64,000 bases of DNA from Bombardia bombarda (Eukaryota > Ascomycota > Sordariomycetes > Sordariales > Lasiosphaeriaceae), in assembly GCA_030512295.1 (NCBI GenBank), contig JAULSR010000001.1, forward strand, positions 6,285,001-6,349,000, written 5' to 3'. The notes under the pieces are model-generated. The model made no database searches. It had not been told where the DNA came from and saw only the letters and a program-made list of their open reading frames with translations. Positions within the stretch are counted from its first letter, which is position 1. Each line of letters opens with the position of its first letter. Position numbers and translations under genes: made by a program. Shown in pieces: positions 46,901 to 58,458 of this stretch.

Positions 46901-49341
46901 CCGTATCAGTTACCACACCACCATTCCACGGAATTTTCGGTAGGTTTTGACAGATGATCTAAGCTTTTTGGTGAGCAAAATCAGACGGAAGGATCCTTGG
47001 GCTCTCTTCTATAATCAGTACCTCGGGCATGTCCACCAGAACAAGCTTTTGGGCGCCAAGACTCTTGTCGTGATCCATGCCAAGGACTCCAATCTCTGAT
47101 CAAGAGTCTTCCAAGTCGGATAGGCCAACAACTGAAGCCAATCTAAATGTTGTATTCATCGATGACGTCGAAGGCGGCCGTTGGCATGTTGTCACTGATA
47201 TCGGCTGCTTGTTCGGCTACCACTGCTACACTACTCAACAGCTTCCTTACTCTAAACAGATGACATGTCGGGGAAACAGAGGTGCATATCCGGGAGGCGA
47301 GATCTTATCTCTTGGCCGCCGTGGACGTCAGCCTTATCTGAGCGGCTGCAGCATTCTTGTTCTTGTTCGGCGGAACCCTGATAGGGGCTGATTCGTTCTC
47401 TTTTATCACGCTACTCAAATCAAGGCGTGATGATATCCAGAGACAAATAAATCCCCTATCATTGGCTCGTCGTCGTGTCCATCCGTGGACTGAAACCAGC
47501 TCGATAATTGTATTACAAGATACCTTATATAACTAGGTACCTGCCTTAGCCTACTTATCCAGGGAACATGGAAGTTAATGTAGCGAGTAGGTTGTTACAG
47601 TAACTTAACAATCCACACTCCCGTCAGGCGTATTTCCTTAGCTCGCTGATCTACCATGCCAAAAGTTCAATTGGAATGTACTAACACCAGCTAAAAGAAA
47701 CAGGGAGAAATGTTTTTACCGTCTAATGAATGCATATTATTAATTATGATAACCTGTAATCCAACCCAATAATACCATGTATTGAACAATGTACTGAACA
47801 GCACGCACCAAATCTTTACGAGTAAAACAACTTAAATGATATCGTAGTCAGTGTTTACAGATGTAATCATCTGTGTCTAGAACGAGGGTACATGGTGGTG
47901 GTAGGAAGCTGTGATTAGGTATGTGTCTATCTCACGATCATATCTACCAATGCTGCTTTTTGTCTACCTACTTAATTCCTTGCTGATATTTACTTTGCCG
48001 GGATTCTTGTTGCAACAATAACGTACAGATAAACAACCCCTAAGTTACTAACTAAGATCCTCACAACTTTACTATCATTCGGTGGTCTCATTCTCTGGTA
48101 CTAAGATAGCTCTCATTCTACAAGTAAGTAGGGTGAACGACACCCCTTTCCACCCCGGTTCAGCTGGCTATATAATCACCTCATGATCACTATTACAACA
48201 ACTACACTGTGTTATTTGAGCGGATCATTTGTAAAATGGAACACAAAGCAAGGAGATCACAATGATCCTAACTGGATGCTAATAGCCAAGACTGAGAAGC
48301 CACTTAACGTCGTCCACTACGAATTATGATTTTGCTATTGCTTTGTTGAGGCGCTGGTAATAAGCCAAAAGGCATGGGCATTAATCTTTCTTTCCTCTCG
48401 GCATATTGCAACGTAATGCTTCCTACTATAACATGAAACCGGAAGGTGTAGTATCAACTCAGAAACAACAATATTCCACCTACAGGAATGAAAAGCATTG
48501 GACCATTGACATGAAATACTCAACTACATATACCACCACCCAGCTTCAACCACTCTGTCTTCATGTTCAACTGCCTTCATGTCCAACATTCTCACTCTAT
48601 TTGAACAAGAAAACAAGAAAAACTCGACTTCGTGACAATATTCATCAAACGAACCCTGGTCAAATACCCTTCACAGACATGACGATATCCTTCAACTCAC
48701 CTCGAAATGAACCGCCTCAACTAAGTACAAATGAATACTTTATACCGCCCCCAACCAAAGATCCCACGTTCGCCAAGCACTAATACCACTCCACGGACAT
48801 ATCTGCGTCTGCAATTACTGAACCACTCAGCACGATGAAACAAACAAGACGCCCATCATCTCTTTCCAATGTGATTATAAGTATTTAATTCTGAATTTAA
48901 TTGTTTAAGGTATATGATATATAAGGTATGTATGCGTTCGTATCTGTATATAGGTACGCAACCGTTAATAATAATATTTCCTCCATTCCATCCATTGCTT
49001 GGGCCCCGAGGCTCACCACATGATAAATCCCCCCTTATTGAAACCAACCCCCATCCTAGTCTAAGAAGCCAAGGTAGTTCTAAGAAAAAAGACAAGCCCG
49101 GTGTATCGGCTTATGTAGACTAAATATTAATGTCATCCAGATAAAATCTCTGTGTATGTAAAAGAAGGACGATGAAACGAAGAAAACAGGTTAAAGACCT
49201 AAACACCACCATCTCCCTTTCTAAATAAACACCGTGCCGTGTAAAAATCCCGCTATGACAAGATGTCAAACCAATAGACAAATCGACACACATAGACAGC
49301 CGCCCCAGACATCTTAAACCTATTAGTAGGTGTGGATAACA
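43957..49341. other. Long gene-poor stretch upstream of nmr
   Basis: About 5.4 kb without a supportable intact gene. Bases 44962-44985 hold a (gggagat)n short tandem array. Between about 46970 and 47390 two overlapping frames look protein-like but are not joined by clear splice sites (see findings). 47.4-49.2 kb is clearly more AT-rich than the rest of the window, with many tacct/aggta blocks, and no domain was recognised. Confidence 0.5.
44962..44985. repeat. Short tandem array gggatgg/gagatgg
   Basis: Three near-identical heptamers (gggagat type) in direct tandem in non-coding DNA upstream of nmr. Confidence 0.75.
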
Positions 49342-52300
49342 CTAGTAGTTGAACACCATCAACCCCGGGTTCAACACAATCGGCGTCAGCGCATGGCTGA
49401 CGAGGTTGACTGCCAACGGCACAATGGCCGTGAAATCCTGGATCAGCCAACCCCTGGGCGCGTACTTGCCCAAGTAAATCATGCCGCCCGCAACCAAGAT
49501 CAAAAAGATGTACATGTACTTGAACGTCTTGAAGATCTTGGGAATCTCCTGGAAGAAGTTGGAGTTCTCCTTCTCCTTGCTTGTGGCGCCCCACTGCATA
49601 TCGATATGGAGCAAGTGGGCGAGCAGCGCTCCGCTGACGTGGAACGACAACCCGCCGAAGAAGACGGTGAGCATAGGGGTCCACTTGAAGTTCTCGCAGA
49701 GCGAGCCCAGAAGGGAGCGCTCGCCTGTGCGGTAGCGGATTGTGGCGAGGGCCACGTGACCCATGATATTAAAGACTACGATGAGCGACACAAATACCTG
49801 CCATGAGCTCATGTAGGCGTGATCGAGTGTGTCGGCGAACCAACCGACGAGGAGGTAGTTGAGCATGGTAAGCATAAGAGAAGAGGCGAGGGCAAAGTCT
49901 GTTGAAATTTGTTAGCAACGAGCAGTTGAGGACAGGGTGATTAAGCCAACTTACAGGAGCACATGTAGGCAAAGATAGAGATCTTGGAAGAGTACATGAT
50001 GTTTGAGCCGAGAAAGGTGTAAAAGAGTGGCGTGAAGGGGCCCTTAAAGATCCAGCGATGGAGAGGATGGAAGATCATCTCGCTGACACCGTAGGCATAC
50101 TTTTGCCAGCGAGCAATCTCGTCGTAAATCGTCAGGGATACACCCTCCTGGAACCCGTCGGCGTGATAGCTGGCAATGCGAACGATGCTGCCCTTGATTT
50201 GGAGACGGAGTGCAATATCGAAATCCTCAGAGACGTGGCTTTCAGACCAGTATGCCACGTATCCAGTCTCTTCCACGACACCAACATCTTGCACGGCTGG
50301 AAATATGGTCAGAAAATGTCGTTGTGAGGGGAATGAGTCGTGGAATAAACGTACCTTGCCATCTCAAGAAAGCATTGTGCCCGACAAACGGCGCAACCTC
50401 GCCCGAGCCGATGGAGAAACGAATTGCAGTGTAGACCAGATTGGTGAAGAAGGTGATGCCGTTCTCAAAGTAATCCCACGAGACTTGCATGACGCCAGTT
50501 GAGTGTTGAACGATGGCAACCTCGGGCGACAAGAACATCTCGGCAGCACCGTACAGCAGACAGTCAACAGGCTAGTTCAGGTGTCAGCCTCTCATTTCAT
50601 CGTTCATCGAGATTTTTGCGATATAAACTTACCACTCGCGTGTCCGAATCGACAATCAGAATGAACTCGCCCATCCTGATATTGCCCGCCGCCTGCGCAT
50701 TTTGTTCCTCAGCCAACACTCTTGCCAGCGCCTGCTGGTACATGTCATCCTCCTCCTGCTCATCAATCATGTCGGTACCCTCGGCAGCAAACTTTGCATC
50801 GACCATGTCCTGCAGGTACTTCTCAACCTTCTGCGAGATGTTGAGGGCGAAGTTCATGTTGGAGGCCTTCTTGAATTTGCCCTTGCGTTCGAATCCGTCC
50901 TCGCCATGCTTGGGGCGGGCCACCCAGCCAATGTTGTTGTCGTGGTAGAAATCGATACGTTTCTGTGCCTCCTCCTCGGGCATCCCGGCGCGCAGACCAT
51001 CGTCGTTAATGAAGATGGAAGCCGAACCTAAAAGTACCATGATCAGTTTTCGAGCCTTCCTTATATGAGCATTGCGCTAAAGATCTTACCTCCATGGGAT
51101 TCGTAGTACGAGATGGCCTGCTGCAAACTCTTGACGGTCGGCATGATGACTGACTCCATACCCTCCTTGTAAACGGGCATTTGTATCGTGATATGCGGGG
51201 CAGTGAAGCCATCCATGTAGGCGCGGCGCAGGCTCGGCTTGATGCACGAGTAGAAGCGGGAGTTTGTATGTTGGCCGCCGATGGGACCAATCATCTGGAA
51301 GAGGTTGGAGAAGATGACCTGGAAGAAGAACAAGCTAACGCAGAACAGAAACGGGACGCAGACAATCAAGGCCAAGCGCGTGTAGCGCCCGTCCAAAACA
51401 ACCTCGATGAGGAGCTGCGAGATGAATGTGCCGAACAAAAGGATGACAGACAAGCAAATTGCCATGCCAACAAAGAACGCACTGCCTCGCATCACCGGCC
51501 GTTGGAGCGACTCGAGAGCATCCATCGGCTCTTCGCTATCGAGAGCCTCGTTGCTTTCGTTGGGGTGGGTTCCTAACCCTATCGTCTTTTCCGTCATTCC
51601 GACCTTGTAGATGGACGTATTGCCCGAGTAGACTGAGGGTGTGCGGGAAGTGGGTGACGAAAGGCCGAACGGGAGTGAACCGGTACCCCAAACCAAGTTC
51701 AAAAGCTTCTCTTCCAGTTTTGTCGCGGTGGGTATAATCTGCTGGAGGTTGTTCTGCCATACTAGGAGGATACCCTCGTGCTTCACTAAGCAGGCGTACT
51801 GAAGCTTTTTGATATTCGTCTCAGACATGCAACTCAGGGACTCGGCAATCTGCAGCTGCGAGCCGTCCATGAGTCTCAACTCTCTTTGATGAGGCGAGAG
51901 AGATGCCAGGATACCAGCTATCATGTCAGGTTTCATGGTAATGGCGACAATCAAGTTGAGCCTGGAGACGCAATCCAACAGCTCCTTGCTGATGTTTTGC
52001 GGATATGTCACATAGTTTCTCGGAGACTTCCTATAGAGCACCCCATAGCCATCCAGTGGTTTCCTTGCATGCTCTGCAGGAATCCAACCGCAGTTTACTG
52101 TCTGCTTGTTCAAGTAGGTGATCATCTGCAGTTCGTTAGCACTGTGGATGTCCATTCATCATGGCCAAGTTGGCAACGTACCGTCTTGTGCCGAAATGCG
52201 TCGTTATATGTTGCTACCGACTGCGCAGACCGATCGGAAGCCAGTGATAACTGACTCCCGGTGCCATGATGTGTAGACAAGCCGTTAGGGACTTGCAGAT

Positions 52301-52466
52301 CTGAAGGGGTGGGCGTCGCGGATCCTGAGCCAGGCTGACTGGGTCTTGTCGAAGGAAAGATGGACGCCGCGGGCGAAGTAGGCACAGACGAGTTTGGACT
52401 CCTCTGATACATTGGCCGCATGGGGAAATCCTTTCCCTCGCTTGGTGTCGACATCTTGGAATCCAT
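49342..52466 (-). CDS. Membrane GT2-family polysaccharide synthase (cellulose-synthase-like)
   Basis: Processive family 2 glycosyltransferase in a membrane, likely making a beta-linked cell-wall glucan; exact product unknown. Six exons on the minus strand: 52466-52182, 52125-51090, 51027-50633, 50571-50355, 50296-49955 and 49898-49342, with introns of 56-62 nt and all phases matching; 943 residues. An N-terminal Ser/Pro-rich cytosolic part leads to a fungal-specific domain (about 95-300, YLNKQTVNCGWIP, then MKPDMIAGILASL). Two membrane segments lie near 330-390. The catalytic domain holds ITIQMPVYKEGMES, IFINDDGLR (D449-D450), VDSDTRVPVD (DxD, 567-569), SEDFDIALRL (acceptor-site ED, 668-669) and YDEIARWQKYAYG. 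The last motif sits where QxxRW is expected, but glutamine is replaced by glutamate. C-terminal membrane segments finish the protein. It is not a chitin synthase by its motifs. It lies upstream-to-downstream on the same strand as the GH16 gene. Confidence 0.9.
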
Positions 52467-55400
52467 TGACCGAACGAACAGAGACAGCAGCTAGCTTGAG
52501 CCGCCAAAGAGTGTGACTGACGAGCAGTGTATATAAAACGAAGGACTCAGTTAAGTGTTTACCAGGTAATGCTCATGTCATGTCCTACAAGTGAATGTGG
52601 TGATGACTTCACAAGACCTAAGGCGAAGAGACAGGAATTTGGTGTGAAAGGAATCCCCCTAATTCACGAGACCAAGGTGTGAGTGAGCCTCTTTGTTTCG
52701 AGGTTAGACAAGTGGGATTTGGAGTTATATTGGAGGCCAGCAGGTTAGGCTGGCTTGGTAGACGGAGGGGGGCCCTGGCGAGGAAGAGGGAGGCGATAGA
52801 CGGTGGGGGGCCTTGCTGGGGTGCCCCCCGTCGTCTTTCAGTATCGTTATTCCCAAGCCAGCGAGGCTCCGGAACGATGCGGCTGGCTGGCCATGTAACT
52901 GAGGGCCTAACTATCGATTGACATGCTTATTCCGCCCCACCAATGTACCTGAAAGATAATGGGATATCCATGGTAAGGTAGCCGTATTCCGAGACGAGGT
53001 GCCGCCGTAGGAGGACTCTGCAGTCTCTGTGTTCAAAGCTCAATCGCGTCAGCCAATGGCCAGGGGTCTGGGGTGTAATGGAGTGATAGATGCAGCCAAG
53101 CAGCCACTGCCTTCGCCCTGGGAGATGAGGGCTGGGCGGGATCGAAGCACGGGCTGCTTGTTGACGGCAGCATCTGGTTCCGGCTCTGGACCAGGAGAAA
53201 ACGGTCCCCAACTCCTCCTCCTCAGCTTTTGCTCGATCGGAAGTTGCGGTGATTGATCCAACTCTGGAAGCGCGCAGGGAGCCGCCGCGTGTCCACAGTC
53301 CGCATGCGTCCGTCTTCAGCACAATCGAGAGCTAACAAACAAATATTCGCCGAAGGAAGCACTAAAGACGTTGACAACGCACCGCCTAGACCCGTTGGCG
53401 GTACTTGACCGAGACATTTCTGTCAATGAGGCGCCTTCCGTTATCTTGCAACCATGCACATTTGTGCTAGCGATAGTATTCTAGAACCTCATAGCCCAGC
53501 ATCGGTCCTTCCGCGCGTCTTTGTTTTCTCTCAGGGTGTCTCTCAGCTCGAGAGCAGGGCTGTTCGCTGCCACGGTGCCGCTGGACATCCATTCACATGG
53601 CCTTCAGGGATATCATTACAGGGACAAGTTAGGGTGTGCTGCTGGACCAGGTCATCATCCGAACCCATGGGATGCTGTGTCCGTGTTCTTCAGGGGATTC
53701 GACCCAGAACTGTGGGAGATGTTAGGATCTGTGCGAGAACCTGGAGCCCTGCATGAGCTGGAGCGAGAGCTGAAAGACTGAGGGCGAGATGCGCAAGGCA
53801 ATCATTACCCTGGTCCGATGCAGTCTCCCCTGTCGTGTGAAGCTTGGACGCCCACAAGTTTAGATAAGCGTCAAAACTAGACCCGCTTAGCAAACCCTGT
53901 CACACACAGGGCATGGTCTGGTTCTGCCGTGATCAGGTCGTGCCCGCCCCACTGTCGTGACCGCGTTAACATGCGCGGATGGTCCCTGATGTGCGCCTGG
54001 GATCTGCAAGAATGAAAGCCTGAAGGACCATCACCGATCCTCCCCTAATCTCGGCCTCCACTGTAGGTGGCCCGGCCCGGCTATGTCACCGTAGCTGTGC
54101 TATCACCTAACAATTGCACACTGAGGAGCGAGTCAATGCAAACGGAGCATTCTATCTATTGCGAAATTGAAAGGCGGGCAACTCTGTTATTCTAGTGTAC
54201 ATAGTATTGATTGCCCGTGAAATTTCTTGCCCTTTTTGGCATTGATTGTGGCTTGCGGCTGGTTTGATTGAGGGGCAGAGACGCAGAGCTTAGGAGTACG
54301 AGAAAGTCTTGGATTTTACGGAAAGGTCGCGGGGAGGTGCGACCGTCCCTTCACAGCACAATGCTCTTGGCAGGTACCATGCCGTCTGAACTGTGCTACT
54401 CAGTTTTCATTGGCGGTTCCTGTCTCTGGTTTCTGCAGTGCGCCCCACTTGAGCCTCACCCATGTCGCAAATCACTCTTGTACCTCGACATTTGTCCACG
54501 TTTTTTTCAGGGACAAGTATAGGTACGTGACTCGGTACGTACTGGTACCCGCTCACACTTCCGCGGCACGCTTCAGCACAAGCGCAGGCAAAAAGAGTCA
54601 AAACCCAATGCAGTGGATGCAGCTTAACCAATATAGGCTCCAACGGACCATGCATTTCATTTCCCCAATCGCATCTCGATTGTGACGACTGAACAGAGAA
54701 CAACGTGGGGTTGATTTGGGTCTCAACATCCGTCAGGGGTCCGTCAAGCAACCTGGGTAGCTGGGTACTGCCCCAAGCTCCCAACTGCCGGGCCAGACCG
54801 TCCGTAGAACGTCAGCGTCAGCGTCAGCGCAAAAAAGGAAACCAGGCCGGTCTTGTGGTGAGCGCCAATTCCGCGGGATCTCTGAATGAAGTCATTGAGA
54901 ATCAAAAACAATCAGCCTTCCAAACAACATGCCCAAAACAAACCACAATATCATCATTCACCACCGGCATCTGAGTAACCGAAGAGCGGTATGAATCACA
55001 CAGCTGGACCCCTAACTGAGTGGCGACCATCCACTCTGCCCTGAGCAAACCCACCTACCTATTCCACAGTCAGCTCTCAGCTTGGTCAAGAAAACCTACT
55101 GAATAAAGACAGGAAAGGAAACGGACACTCGCTCCTCCTGTCTCCTGTTCTCTGTCATGGAGCTAAGGCGTTCCCGCTGCAGTAGGTACCAACACTATCA
55201 AATGTGCTAGCCCCTTGGGACCATCTATGATTGGTTCTGGGGCATTAATTTACGAACCGGGCTGCGTTGCTGGCAAGTCATTCAATAACTCGCAGCTAAT
55301 TTCAAGCCGTCGACTTCGATGCGTTTTTCCTTTCTATGCAACTTAAACTTGCTAGAGCGAATATAAGAAAAGAAAAATCCTCCGGGCGCGTGGCGTGCAG

Positions 55401-56781
55401 ACCACCCTCCATTCCATGGTCATTCCATGCGGTTGACGTGAGACCTACGTACAATAACAGAGATCGGGAGTAATCTGCCGTGCAAGCCACGATATGTAAT
55501 ATGTATGCTGCCCCTTTGCCTTTGCATCCAGCAGCAGCCACGACGCATCCCGCAACCACCAATACAGGCCTGCACTTGTACAGTACCGACATTTGTGGAG
55601 ACACACACACCACAAAGGAGCTTATGTCCGAGTGGAATGCATCAATTACCGATTGCAAAGATTCCGAGTTCTGCTCCTGCTACGAATGTGCAGTTATCAT
55701 GATGATGAATAATACTCCTCTGATTAATACTACTACACACCAGTCACTGGCAGCTACATCTCATACTAGTACCCTACGTGTAGTAGCGCATGGATGTTTT
55801 GGGAATATTGAGCGGCAAACAATGCTCTTTCTGGTAAGAATAATCGTAGATGATAGACAGCAAGCCAATCCCCAGTACAAAAAAATGGGACACTCATCGG
55901 TTTGCTTCAATTCTGACTTGATGGAACAGTCTGGAACATGAACTACTGTGGGGTGTAAATGGTGACTGCTGCAGTGTAAACAAAAAAGACTCCTCCGTTT
56001 CCACAGTTTCCACAGTTTCCAGGCACCCCGTTTCTCAACATGGAGATTCCCAGTTCTACGTGCAAAACCTTTTTAGTGTTCAGCCGCAGCGCGCTGGGCC
56101 CAACATTGTAACGCAATGCATTGCCAGTGTGGGGAGTTGAAACGGCTCCATGCTGTTAATCATATCAGATGCAAATATAGGTAAGACTGTGGGTGACCCA
56201 AATCAAATAGAAGCGAGTATAGTACATACAACCCTTTAAAACCCCAGGCGAAGATCGCCAAGAATGTCAACATACTGTGTAGTTTGATTCCTGGTAAGAC
56301 TCTTGATCGTCGGGGTTGATCAACATACCGTACCGCTCTGACCCCCTGCCTGCCTGCCTGTCGATAAGAAAGAAACGTAGAGTATACCTAAGTAGACCTA
56401 GTATAAACAATTAGCGCCGATGCGCGTGAAACTGGCAAGACCGAAACCAACACACTCATCGTTCTCTTATCAAGCACCATGGTAAATACGTATTAGTCTT
56501 GTTTGATTATTACCACCCAATCTGTCTGTTCTGTTCTGTTACACACGCTGTCGCGTTGAACCCTTCCTCCGCAAACACGACGGCCTGCATACGGTGTACC
56601 TTAGCTTCTAACCTATTAATCCGCGATGTCGCCCAATCTACGTGGTATCCCCCAAACCCATGTAGTATAATGAACGCCGATGAATGAGATCTACAACGAA
56701 TGAGAAAAACCTGACTGCAAAAACAAAAAAAAAAGTCGACCCGGTGGATACAGTAAACGCATTCATTGGCTCTCAGGCGGC
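52467..56781. other. Gene-poor spacer between GT2 and GH16 genes
   Basis: About 4.3 kb. It contains the GT2 gene's promoter and the 3' side of the GH16 gene. Short repeats: gtcagc x3 (54811-54829) and tttccacag x2.5 (55998-56021). No supportable gene; a small frame at 53521-53781 was considered and rejected. Confidence 0.5.
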
Positions 56782-58458
56782 TCAGCACGCGCCCTTCCTC
56801 CACATCTTGACTGAGCGGACAGTCATGCCCCTCTGATCACCCTCTCCCCAAGTTGGGAGCCACTTATCGGCCGCAGACCAAAAGGTCCACTGCGCGTTTG
56901 TGGCCGCATCGAGCCAGGGCTTCGATCCAAGGTTATCGCTTTTGACACACCGTATTAGTTTATCATCCAATGTTGTCATAACGGAGCAAAAAAGGGGCGA
57001 AACTCACGGAAACCAGCCCATTCTGCTGCCAACCGCCACGTTCAAGATCAAGTAGAACGGTTGATCAAAGGGAGCATTCCCTGTGGTCGAAGACGACCAT
57101 GGGTTCTTGAAGAGCGTCGAGTTCTCCTCCATTCTAGCAAACTCTCCCTTCTTCCACAAGTCCTCCTTCTGAGAGAATCCGACAAAGAGAATCTGGGTAA
57201 GACGGTTGTCAAGATAGAAGTAGATGTACTTCTCGTCCCATTCGAGACCAAACGTGTGGAAGCTGGTCGAAAAGTCGCCACGCTTCAAAGCCTTTGCGCT
57301 GGTGGTGCGCCAATATGCGTCGGTAGCGGAGGATGGGCCTGTAGCATCATGAGCATAAAGTCAACTATTGTCGTAAAAGAAAACGGAGGCCACAGTTACT
57401 CACCCCAGTGCAAGGATCCGTAGTAATAATCACGGCCTCCTGGAAGGTAGTCATATCCGTTGCCTCGGCTTTCCATGATGTCAATTTCACCGCTCCGGGG
57501 CCACACGCCGTAGGCAGAGTCCTGGGGCATCATCCCTACGGTGACATAGTCATGTTAGAGAAGGATCAGCAGAGGCAGTGCAATGGGGTCATCTTACAGA
57601 TAGCAGGCCAAATCCAGTCTCCTCGTGGCATCTTCGCCACAACCTCCACTCGACCATACTTGAGCGTCTGAGTGCCCTTGGTCGTGAGTCTGGCCGAACG
57701 CACGGGAGGAATCATGGAGCCCTTCTTGGGATCCGATACAGCAGAACATTCGACAGCACTGTTTCCCGTGCAGGAACCATCTTTGGTGAGGTTGAGGGTA
57801 TACCCTTGGTAGAGTTGATCGGCTGAAATCGATGTGGTCTCGTTCGTCAAGGTCGGGACAATATGAAGACCATCTCCATCGACATAAGAGTTTTTAGAAT
57901 CCGTGGTGGTCCAGTCAAAAGACCCAGTGCCGAATCCATTAAGCTTGAGAATAAAAACTGTAAGCTATAACCCGATATAGTAGGTGCGGATGGGGGTGCA
58001 CAAACCGTGACCTCGTGGGACCAGATAGTCTCATCCAATGTGTTGAAGTCGTCTTCGAATACCATACACATCTACAGCCATATCAGCACCGCGACTTTGG
58101 TACATATAACAAGGCACAATCAACATACTGGACCAGTCTGATACTGCGCATAGCTGAAGTAGCAGATGAGGCCAGCTCCGATGAAGCCAAGAATAACCCA
58201 GGCCATCACGATGTAGTTGTTCATCCTCGTCCTCTTCAGGGCGGGGTCAGTGAGCCATGGCTTCTCGTACTCCCCTCGGAGTCGATAGCTCTTGAATTTC
58301 CTCTTTGCGGCGACGGGCATAGTGGTGATGGACTGTCTCGATGTTGTGTATACAGACCCCTCGGGACTGCCAGACCAGCGGGGATTAAGCTCGTTGCCGT
58401 TGTGATTGTGGCCATCAGAGCCGCCATAAGAAGATATGATTGTTGTTATGTCGGCCAT
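56782..58458 (-). CDS. Membrane-anchored GH16 glucanase-like protein
   Basis: Probable beta-1,3(4)-glucan hydrolase or transglycosylase of the jelly-roll GH16 family, facing the wall or lumen. Six exons on the minus strand: 58458-58129, 58071-58006, 57943-57598, 57535-57404, 57338-57008 and 56938-56782, with introns of 57-69 nt and phases matching; 453 residues. A cytosolic N-terminus (about 80 residues) precedes one membrane helix (about 82-103, YIVMAWVILGFIGAGLICYF), so it is type II. Splicing rebuilds FEDDFNTLDETIWSHEVT-LNGFGTGSFDWTTTDSKN. The catalytic ExDxxE reads SGEIDIMESRG (nucleophile E264, D266, acid/base E269), followed by GSLHWGP. FHTFGLEWDEKYIYFYLD and the PFYLILNVAVG strand complete the fold. 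A WTFWSAADKWLPTWGEGDQ segment comes near the end. No GPI signal seen. It resembles eukaryotic beta-glucan-recognition/GNBP-like GH16 proteins more than Kre6. Confidence 0.9.

Noticed and set aside
48406..48783. 125-codon frame in the AT-rich part upstream of the GT2 3' end
   Set aside because: Composition (Thr/Asn/Gln/Tyr) is what random AT-rich DNA would give; no domain.
49342..52466. Chitin synthase as identity of the GT2 gene
   Set aside because: The chitin synthase signatures (EDR and QRRRW) are absent; SEDFD and EIARW fit a cellulose-synthase-like GT2.
53521..53781. 86-codon plus-strand frame ending in ELERELKD, preceded by an acceptor-like CAG
   Set aside because: It has no ATG, no convincing upstream exon and no recognisable family, although the C-terminus looks helical.
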